Source of the DNA: Erodium maritimum
Lineage: Eukaryota; Streptophyta; Magnoliopsida; Geraniales; Geraniaceae
Reading direction: 5' to 3'
DNA length: 64,000 bases
Assembly: GCA_963921825.1 (NCBI GenBank)
Contig: OY997590.1
Coordinates: 38,581,039 to 38,645,038 of the forward strand
A program made the translations under genes and the position numbers. The notes under the pieces are model-generated. The model was not told the origin of the DNA, ran no database searches, and saw nothing but the letters and a program-made list of their open reading frames with translations. Below, one piece after another: positions 55,603-64,000 of the stretch (the stretch's first letter is position 1; each line of letters opens with the position of its first letter).

Positions 55603-55842
55603 GGTTACAAGCATTCTTTGGCTGGCCTGACCAAATTCGAGTCTCGACAGGTTATGAGCATTCTTTGGCTAGCCTGTTCCGTGTCCGGATCTCGAAAGGT
55701 TATGAGCATTCTTTGGCTAGCCTGATCCGTGACCAGGTCTCGGCAGGTTACGAGCATTCTTTGGCTGGCCTGATCCGTGTTCGAGTCTCGGAAGGTTGTG
55801 AGCATTCTTTGGCTAGCCTGATCCGTGTTCGTGTCTATGGAG
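55603..55842 (+). repeat. 48-bp minisatellite (five units)
   Basis: Units share GAGCATTCTTTGGCTAGCCT with small changes. The first unit is 47 bp. It belongs to solo LTR 1. Confidence 0.93.
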
Positions 55843-56444
55843 GAGGTTACCTGCAGCTGGTATGTGATCATTTGTGATCTTGCTTGGTGTGCGATCCTTT
55901 GTGATCTTGTTTGGTGTACGATCCTTTGTGATCTTGGGTTTTGCATGATGGTCCTTGAGTCCTTGGAAGAGGTCTTGATCGTTGTGTCGGTTCTACTTTA
56001 CGTGTCAGAGTGTTGAGTTGGTCAAGGAAGGTAACAGTGGGTGTGTGTCAGTCGGAGTACTTGGGTTGGGGATAGTTTCCCCGGTGTTGAGTTTATTGTT
56101 GGTGTTACCGGCATCGTCTGCTAATTATGCCGTAGTCAGTCTGTTATCCGTGGAGGTGAGCGAACGCTCACCCCTAATTTCTTTTCCTACAGGTACCGTT
56201 CGCTGGTTGGACTAGGTGAGCTTCGGAAGCTTGAAGAGCTAGAAGCGGGATTCTGGGTTTATTTGAGTCTAGCGACGTATACCATGTTTTTTGTCCACTT
56301 GTTGGGACTGAAATTTGAGTTGTAAATTTATTTTGTTGAACTAAACTGGTATTTTTAAAATGTTTAAATGGAAAAGGTTTCAAAGTGTTTATTATTTTAA
56401 ATGTTCGCGTCCCGAGTTTGGTTTACTGAAATTGGGGCGTGACA

Positions 56445-57833
56445 ATAGGCTTGGTCATATCAATGAGAAAATAGTAAACAAGTTTCATAAGGCATTGTGT
56501 CTTAGGTAGAATGATTATGAATCATACGATACTTGTGAATCTTGTCTCATTGGGAAAATGACAAAATTTCTTTTTATTGGAACTGGAGAAAGAGCTAGTG
56601 AACTTTTAAGACTCGTACATACTGATGTATGCGTGCCAATGAAAGTTCAAGCTAAAGGTGGATATTCTTACTTTGTCACCTTCACTGACGATATGTCAAG
56701 ATATGGTTTTGTATATCTCATGAGACATAAGTCAAAATCTTTTGACATGTTCAGAAGATTAAAGTTGAGAAACAAACCAGTAAGAATAGCAAGGCACTGA
56801 GATCTGACCGTGGGGGTGAGTATCTCATAGACGATTATATAGATTATTTGCCACAAGATGGGATCCTATCATAGTGGACTTTGTACCTTATTAGATATGG
56901 TGGGATCGATGATGAGATTTATAAATCTTTCTATCTTCCTATGTGGATATGCTTTAGAGGTTGTTACATTTTTGTTAAATAAGGTTCCCACTAAAGCAGT
57001 TGTTGAAATACCATATGAGATATGGAAAAGATGGAAAACTAACCTTAAACTTTTAAGGGTTTAGGGTTGTTTAACCTATGTTAAGCGAATGCAATCAGAC
57101 AAGCTTGAGGCTAAGTCTAACAAATACACATTTGTTGGTTATCCCAAGGAGACTATGTGATACTATTTCTATCATCCTTCTGAACATAAAATATTTGTGG
57201 CTGGGAACGCGGCTTTTCTTTTAGAAAAGAAGTGCCTTGATATTGGAAGAACTGGAAGTAGAAATAGATCTTGATGAAATACAAGATATCAATGAGTCAG
57301 CGCCGACTCAAGAGCATGAGATGCATATTGAGCAACCTTTTCTTAATGTCTTACAGTTTCCACCGAGGCTTCTAACCTCAAACATTGAGGTAAATGATTT
57401 GGTTAATGAATCAAATCAAGAACAAGGGTAACAACAGAATCAAAAAGTACAAGAGCCTCATAGAAGATCAATTAGAGAACGTCGTGCATAAAATAGGATT
57501 AATCTATTAGTGTGTGATAATGAGGACAATCATATTGATGATGACCTTATTATTAAAGAAGATCCTAAGTGTTTCCAAGAGGCGGCGGCTAGTCCAGATC
57601 ATGAGAAATGGCTTGATGCCATGAAATCCGAAATAGAGTTAATGAAAATCAATAAAGTATGAGTTTTAGTTGATGACTCTAAGAACTTAAAATCTATTGG
57701 GTTAAATAGTGTTTTAAGAAAAAGATTGGAGCGGGTGGTAAGGTCGAAACCTTTAAAACACGTCTGGTTACTAAAAGGGTATAATCAAAAGGAAGGTGTT
57801 GATTATGAAGAAATGTTCTCCCCTGGCTTTCCT
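56445..57833 (+). pseudogene. Copia pre-integrase, integrase and start of RT
   Basis: After the insertion the frame resumes LGHINEK and CESCLIGKMTK (pre-integrase zinc residues), then integrase LLRLVHTDVCVPMK (Asp) and VTFTDDMSRYGFVYLM, with stops and frameshifts beyond 56800. The RT module starts near 57590 (SPDHEKWLDAMKSEIELM). It reaches VDYEEMFSP and then jumps toward AFLNG, so part of RT is deleted before solo LTR 3 was inserted. Confidence 0.82.
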
Positions 57834-60817
57834 TGTCACGCCCCAAATCCGGTTTTGACCGAACTCGAGACATGAACTTCAAATAATAAATAAACACGGT
57901 AAAATTACGAAAGATAAAATTTCAAAAGTGATAATAAATCAATTGACAAAGTTAACAGCTCACAAAACCCATTATACAAAATTTGGTAAAAAAAACAAAC
58001 GCACGTCTCTAGACCTATTAGCCTAGGACTCTTGCCAGCTCCCAAGCTCAGTTGTGTCCAGCTAGCACAAACCCTGCTCAACACCTGAAAATCAACAATG
58101 TAAGGGGTGAGCTTTCGCCCAGTAGAGAAAGTAGTTAAGGTAATGAACATCGGCTCACCACCACGAGTAACCGTCCAATTAGGGCATACTAGTACACCAC
58201 GACTAACTACCGATCGGGGTTCATAGCCAATTTACCAAAACACACAAACCGACAACTCTCGTATAATAACCACTAACCAAACAACAAACGTATCAAAACA
58301 CCGAAACCATCAGCACACACATCCCGTACTACAATCCTTGAACTCCGCCGATTGTACACAGCCCGACATCATCATATCAAACGGTAGGTCAAGTATCCAT
58401 CGGACTACCTCTCGATCCAGAGGAGGCGCATAACGTCACAAAGACGTATAACGTCGAGAATGCCGGAGACGTCCTTACAAGGACGCATTCGTCGGGACTC
58501 TAGGAAACATCTCCAAAGGACCATAGATCATCGAGGTTGAAACACGGCACCCAGTGCCCATCACGACCCGTAGGCCCAACACGACCCTCAGGCCCAACCA
58601 CGACCCGTAGGTCCACTATGCTATGATTTGGCCCGTCGGCCCTATGCAATATGATATGATGTGGCCCGTCGGCTCCGACCCGTCGGCCCTATGCAAGATG
58701 ATGTGATGTGGCCCGTCGGCTCCGACCCGTCGGCCCTATGCAACACGACCCGTAGGCCCAACACGACCCGTAGGCCTCTACCCTATTATGGCCCGTCGGC
58801 CCGACCCGTCGGCCCCAAACACGACCCGTAGGCCCAATCTCAACAGGAATACCATCCACAAGGAACACAACACAAAATAACAATCACGCATCGAAATGCC
58901 ACAGATCAAACACGGCTCACACGCCCACACACAATCACAGTCATGACACACCGAGCAATAATCTTATTGACCTCTTAAGCACACTCAAACCGTCACGTAC
59001 TTACCATCACTTACCGACCCCACGTTCAACGTGGTAACCCCACCGGCTTAACCGGTATCCCCAAACAGTCCCAATCCAACATATCAAGTAAAATAGGGAA
59101 AAGCACTCAAATCACTGATCATGCGTTCTCTAGTCAATTCTACTCGTTTTCGTATTCGTTATTTATTAACCGTTCAAGCATCAAAGGCACACACAGATAC
59201 ATTCAGCACACAAGTCCTACGGGCGCGACGTGGCCCGGTTTCTACCAGCACAACAATTTCCAAGACCGAAAACGTAAATGTTCTCAATTCATACGTCTAC
59301 GCTAGTTGTCCGCGTCCTACATGCCAAACTAAGATCTTTCCAGTTTTATTAATTCCTAGAATGCATACTAGTAACTTTCCGTAATTAAACCAGTAATCGC
59401 TACTTTCCCTACCTCAAGGCGAACCTACAGCTACGACTTCTAGCTGCTGACATCCTGGCTCGCTACCTCCGGTCTTCTCTTCGTTTAAAGTCGGACTCTA
59501 CTTTACACCGAGAGCTACAATTAAAACCGGTTCCAAAGTTAAATTAACGGGCACGACGGTTTCCAATTAAGTTCAAAAGTTATCTTTTAGACTCGAACGG
59601 GCTAAAAGCGGGATTACGACAAATTGGGTTCGAGCACCCGTGCACCGAACTCAGAACCCGGTGCACGTTTTCCGATGCACGGATCCTGATGTACGGTTTT
59701 TGATGCACGATTCTCGAGGCACGGGTTTTGGGCACGATTCCCGAGGTACGATTCTACGTTCCGCTTTTATCCCGCTCTAAGTTCGATCGTTCCAGGTTCC
59801 CAATTCCGTTCAAATGTGCAAAAACACCTTCTTTTTCTCTTTTAATCAAAACAGACTTGTTTTAGTTTAATTTCCTTTTAACAAATTAGTTTCTGTAATT
59901 TCTTTTTCCGGTTTCAAAAACGTCCCCAACCCAACCAGATCCAAACTTGTTCTTGATTCAACTCGTCCAGAATCACAAAAGCTGGGAAAAAGCAAACGAA
60001 AAGAAGAAAGAGAAGAGGGTTTTGGTTCGGAAACCGGCCGACCATCGGCGGTGACTAAACCCGCCGAGGTCTCACGGTGCGAAGCTCGCCGTGGGGATAA
60101 GACGACGGAGGCGGACGGGTTGAGCGCGGCGGTTATGGGTGGCCCTCCCTCGCCTCAGATCTCGACGATGCGGTAGGACCCGTCCCAGATCCGACGAGTT
60201 CGCCGGCGATTTGACTCACCTCAGGCCGTGCACGGACGGAGAAGAACCCGACCACATGCTGTAGAAGGGGGAGAGGGAAGAAGGAGCTCGGCGACGGGAA
60301 CTTGGCCGGCGAGTTTGGACGGAAAAGGACGAGGGGCGGCGGCGGTCTGCTCAGGACAGAGAGAACGAGTGGGAGAGGACGGTAGCGGTCGGTTTCTTCA
60401 AGCGGCGGCGCGGTGTGAGAAGAAGAGAAGAGAGGCGTGAGGGAGGTCGGGGTTGAGAGGCTGGGCGAGGTTCGAAGGAACGAAGGAGGAAGGGAAATGC
60501 GATAGAAACTCTAGCTTGAGGGTTAAATACCTGGGCCAACAGCGACTTGGGCTTCGGATTTGAAGTGGGCTTCATGGCCCAAAAACGAGGACAACAGACC
60601 GGGCCTGATCTGGCCTGCGCGCGAATTTGGGCTCAGGTTAGAAGGTTGGGTCTGACCCGGTCCGACCCTTTAATTAATTTTTATTTTACAAAATAAATTT
60701 TAAACAGAAAAACAACCCCGTCATTACCAAAAAACGACCCAACAAACAACCTCGAAGTTCCGAATGATCAAGTTTAAATAAAACAACACTTTTTAACGAG
60801 GCGGTCTTCACATTCCT
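57829..60817 (-). mobile_element. Solo LTR 3 (same large-LTR family)
   Basis: It is bounded by TGTCACGCCCC at 57834 and GGTCTTCACA at 60812, with TTCCT duplicated at 57829-57833 and 60813-60817. It is 2979 bp, in minus orientation. It has GC-rich leader-like sequence at 60020-60480 and no genes. It interrupts the host RT reading between FP/FL and NGELKEDVYM. Confidence 0.88.
58549..58842 (-). repeat. Minisatellite in solo LTR 3
   Basis: Short units CACGACCCGTAGGCCCAA alternate with TGGCCCGTCGGC units. The longer block ATGATGTGGCCCGTCGGCTC is duplicated. Confidence 0.9.
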
Positions 60818-62037
60818 TAATGGTGAGCTCAAGGAAGATGTATATATGACTTCACTTGAAGGTTACACATCGTCATCTACTCCTAGTAAAGTATGTATGC
60901 TACAAAAATCCATATATGGACTAAAGAAAGATTCTCATAATTGGAACATTTGTTTTCACACTACAATCGAACGGTTCGATTTTGTGCATTGTGAAAAGGA
61001 GCCATGTGTGTACAAAAAGGTTAGTGGGAGCGTTGTTATTTTCCTAGTGTTATATGTAAATGGCATATGGCTAATATGAAATGATGTGTCAGCCATGCAA
61101 GAAACAAAGGTTTGGCTATCTGAAAAGTTCTCCGTGAAAGATATGGGAGAAGCATCTTATATTCTTGGAATAAAGGTCTATAGAGATAGATAAATGAAGT
61201 TGCTTGAGATCTCCCAATCTATGTACATTGATACTATCTTACGAAAGTATCATATGAATAATTCCAAAAAAGGTATTTACCTATTGAAATTGGAGTTTCT
61301 CTTTCTAAGGAGGATAGTCCTAAGACAATATAGGAAAGAGAACACATGAGTAGAATCATATATGCTAACACAGCGGGAGCTATCATGTATACTATGATAT
61401 GTAAGAGACCAGATATTACCTATGCGTTAGGAGTAGCAAGTAGGTACCAAGGAAATGTGGGTGAGACACATCGGAAAGTTGTCAAAACTATTCTTAAGTA
61501 CTTGGGAAGAACTAAAGACCAATTCCTCATATATGGAGATAATGAGCTTAAATTGTTAAGCCATATCGATGCAATTTTTGCATCAGATAAGGATGATAGC
61601 AAATCTAATTCTGGTTATGATTTACCTTGAATGGTGAAACAATAAGTTGGAAGAGTTCCAAACAAGCTACCGTAGCTAATCCAGTAACCGAAGCAGAATA
61701 CATAGTTGCATGTGATGTCGTTGAGGAATGTGTATCGATAAAGAAGTTATTAACTAAGCTTGGTGTGGTTCCTTCAGTAAAGGAAAGTGTTCCTTTATTT
61801 TGTGACAATACAGGCTTTATTGCACAAGCCAAGGAGTCAAGAGCACACCAAAAATCCAAACACGGTCTTCGGAAGTTTCTTCTGATTATAGAAATAGTTG
61901 AACGTGGAGACGCTCAAATTATGAAGTTGGAAGAAAAGGAAAACGATGCATGTCCTTTCACTAAGGTGCTTGGTTCAAAGGAGTTTGACAAGAACAAGTG
62001 GAATATAGGATTGAAATTCATGAATGTTTGGCTCTAG
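60813..62037 (+). pseudogene. Copia RT C-terminal part and RNase H
   Basis: It resumes LNGELKEDVYMTSLEG, then QKSIYGLKKDSHNW. At the active site it reads LYVNGIWLI, where copia RT normally has YVDD, so both catalytic Asp are lost. Further pieces are ASYILGIKVYRDR and KRPDITYALGVASRYQ (61346-61630). The RNase H frame at 61627-62037 has SWKSSKQATVANPVTEAEYI, CDNTGFIAQAK and HQKSKHG. Confidence 0.85.
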
Positions 62038-63652
62038 TCAAATGTTAATCTTCATGAAACATTGTTGTTGGCACGTTCTATATCGTGTTTTTCTTATTAG
62101 TGGTGACTAATATAATGACTTTTGTTTTATCATATATATATGTTTATTGACATTAGATATTGTAAGTCCTTGATTAAACTGATGTATTTGTCATCACAAT
62201 AGGGATTATGATAATGAGAATCAAGTATTGTAGAGTTTGATCTAAAAGTGTTATTGGTCATAGGATCATCTTACTGGGACTAAGGTGATCCGGATAGACC
62301 AATATATGTATAAAAATACTCATTGGATGAGTATTAATGGATCTCATTCATTAAGTTATAATATAGATGATGCATACAGTGGATATGATCATTGAAATGT
62401 CCAAAAGTGAGATTTCCAAATGGTTGATTTTACCTATACTATCAAGGGATAACTCTGGTTCCTAACCTTTTTGAACGTTTCGTTTTTACGTCCTAACCCA
62501 TACCAACGTTTCGTTACAGTTCCATACACGAAAGGTTGGAACTTTTACAAAACCTAATATGAGCCCTTTAAATTAACGATTTCGTTAACATGGGAAGTGA
62601 AAAGTCGAAACTACAACTCCATTCACGTTAACCTTTCAGCTCCTCATGCCCGTTCAATATGCAATTAGAACACTTAGTATACATATCCAACAATTTTTCA
62701 ACACTGAATTTCAAAATAATGCATTATTTTGGGAAAGAAGAGCTGAAAGGTTAACGTGAATGGAGTTGTAGTTTCGACTTTTCACTTCCCATGTTAACGA
62801 AATCGTTAATTTAAACGGTTCATATCAGGTTTTGTAAAAGTTCCAACCTTTTGTGTATGAAATGTAACGGAAACGTTGGTCTGGGTTAGGACGTGAAAAC
62901 GAAACGTTCAAGAAGGTTAGGAACCAGAGTTATCCCTACTATCAATATGGAAATTTTCTTAAGGAACAAATGTATTTTTGTTTTGTCCTTTGACCTGAGA
63001 TCACCATAGTGGTTAATAGAATACTTGTTACACTTTGATACCAGACACCTAGTGTGTAAAAATGCTAGTTGAAAGGTCATTGGGTATAATTGAGTACCTA
63101 TATAACCAATGGTGAATCAAGAGGGAATCCATCAATTCAAGGTAATGAGTTTGAACTCTATGTTGTTATGAATCTTATGGTTGAGAAGATCCTTGGCCAA
63201 TGCAGAAGAATGATTTAAGAAAGGAGTTTCTTAAAGTCATTCAACAACCAGTAACGATCAACATGAAACATAGTGGTTATCTATTAGGGTTTAACAGTCA
63301 AACCATACCCTAGGATAATCCGGAGTTGGAAAGATGGAAGGAAAACAATTCATCGTCCTTAAACCAGATTTGTCTTTATTGGATATTGATATTCACGTTA
63401 TCTGGCCGTCGAGGAGTGTTGCTAGACGCCAACCTCGATTAGTAGTTAATGAGATTAATTACTACCGGTTTAGCGTTGAACCTATGTGGTCACACACTTA
63501 CGAGTGATGTTTGATGTTTAAGATCATTTAATCTATTATGAGATAATTTATTGAAATGATCTAGATGGCATGTTTGTTATATTTTCTGCTAACACAGAAA
63601 TATAATAAATATTGGAGTTCTTGACTGATTGGATCTAGGTCAAGTGGGAGAT
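62038..63652 (+). other. Non-coding 3' part of the copia element
   Basis: AT-rich sequence without genes between RNase H and the PPT (CAAGTGGGAGAT, ending at 63652). It contains the MITE at 62446-62936. Confidence 0.7.
62437..62945. mobile_element. MULE-type MITE (491 bp)
   Basis: The inverted ends GGGATAACTCTGGTTCCTAA (62446) and its complement (to 62936) extend about 190 bp inward. TACTATCAA is duplicated at 62437-62445 and 62937-62945. No coding capacity. It is inserted in the non-coding 3' part of the copia element. Confidence 0.93.
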
Positions 63653-64000
63653 TGATGGGTTATGCCCTAGGCCCAATCGGGTTTAAGCCCAATTGAGTCT
63701 TGGACCCAATATACTTAATAGTATATTAAGAGAAAAATAGGTTTAGAAAAGATGAATCATCTTATTCTCTTTTAGCCTCCTTTTTCTCTTCTCTTCTAAA
63801 ATCAATAATGAAGAATCGTTCTTCCTCCATTGTAATCTCAAGTGGTTGAAAGCATCAAATCGTTGCTCGGTTTGGATACACTAGAGGCTTCGTACTTTCA
63901 GAGCTATATCGGATTTGTTTTACATATCAAGTAAGTAAACTTTTTAATTTTATCATTGAATCAAATGCAAATATATCGTTTTTGGATCGAATACTTTTAT
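63653..64000 (+). repeat. 3' LTR of the copia element (runs off the window)
   Basis: It starts TGATGGGTTATGCCC after the PPT and matches the first 348 bp of the 5' LTR with about 23 mismatches by eye. About 35 bp are missing at the window edge. Confidence 0.9.

Larger units (their letters stand above)
49767..56449 (+). mobile_element. Solo LTR 1 (large ~3.3-kb LTR), split by solo LTR 2
   Basis: It is bounded by TGTAATAACC at 49772 and GGGGCGTGACA at 56444, with ATAGG duplicated at 49767-49771 and 56445-56449. Without the inner insertion it is 3325 bp. It has a promoter-like first third (CT/GA-rich leader near 50290-50380) and no retroelement genes. It lies exactly inside the WHYRLGH motif of the host copia pre-integrase. 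Confidence 0.85.
46809..64000 (+). mobile_element. Ty1/copia element with nested insertions
   Basis: The 5' LTR (46809-47191) is followed by a tRNA-Met primer site, leader repeats, gag, pre-integrase, integrase, RT and RNase H remnants, a PPT (CAAGTGGGAGAT) and the 3' LTR from 63653, which runs off the window. Insertions at 49772-56444, 57834-60812 and 62446-62936 swell the element to over 17 kb. The LTRs differ at about 23 of 348 aligned positions by eye. All reading frames are broken. Confidence 0.92.

Noticed and set aside
55603-55842. CRISPR-like regular array of 48-bp units
   Set aside because: Units are nearly identical throughout with no unique spacers. It is a minisatellite in a plant LTR.
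58549-58842. CRISPR-like GTAGGCC/GTCGGC array
   Set aside because: Simple minisatellite without spacer/repeat structure, in a eukaryotic genome.

Overview
The window is nuclear DNA of a flowering plant, most likely a eudicot. It contains intron-bearing SEC14-type coding exons, plant-type L1 LINEs, Ty1/copia and Ty3/gypsy-like elements, MULEs and PIF/Harbinger elements. I cannot name the species. Almost everything except one intact host gene is transposable-element sequence, much of it nested, so this is gene-poor repeat-rich chromatin. No rRNA, CRISPR or bacterial-style operon is present.

Layout. 1-1196: 3' part of an ORF1-only LINE. 1490-3628: a small MULE with a second MULE inside it, both with 9-bp target duplications. 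3640-5860: broken PIF/Harbinger transposase gene. 6206-9050: decayed retroelement ends and a possible Harbinger ORF1 piece. 9060-12630: the one convincing host gene, a minus-strand CRAL-TRIO/SEC14-like protein of 295 aa in four coding exons, with an intronic MITE. 12957-15540: ORF1-only LINE with 17-bp duplications. 16145-19877: 5'-truncated LINE ORF2 (EN, RT, zf-RVT, RNase H), minus strand. 20045-22502: second complete ORF1-only LINE, minus strand. 22519-23840: foldback element with a TGATAA-rich core. 24504-28830: decayed minus-strand copia with its 3' LTR. 28830-34200: mostly unassigned, with a tRNA-like gene and a possible spliced non-coding unit. 34266-34590: Harbinger-type MITE. 34680-36261: possible solo LTR. 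36340-41275: non-autonomous Harbinger element carrying two RRM-type ORF1-only LINEs. 41291-42932: LINE RNase H fragment. 42933-46808: coding-free gypsy-like element with a tRNA-Asp primer site. 46809 to the window end: a decayed copia element holding three ~3-kb solo LTRs (one inside another) and a MULE MITE.

Main observation: five independent LINE-like copies end right after ORF1 with a poly(A) tail. Four are complete with matching 12-19 bp target duplications. Two ORF1 types are involved, one with DUF4283/CCHC and one with RRM plus an AT-hook-like motif. No copy in the window carries both ORF1 and ORF2. They look like plant counterparts of mammalian half-L1 (HAL1) elements, presumably moved by enzymes supplied in trans. 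The second notable system is a family of long solo LTRs in which each copy carries a different minisatellite in the same relative place.
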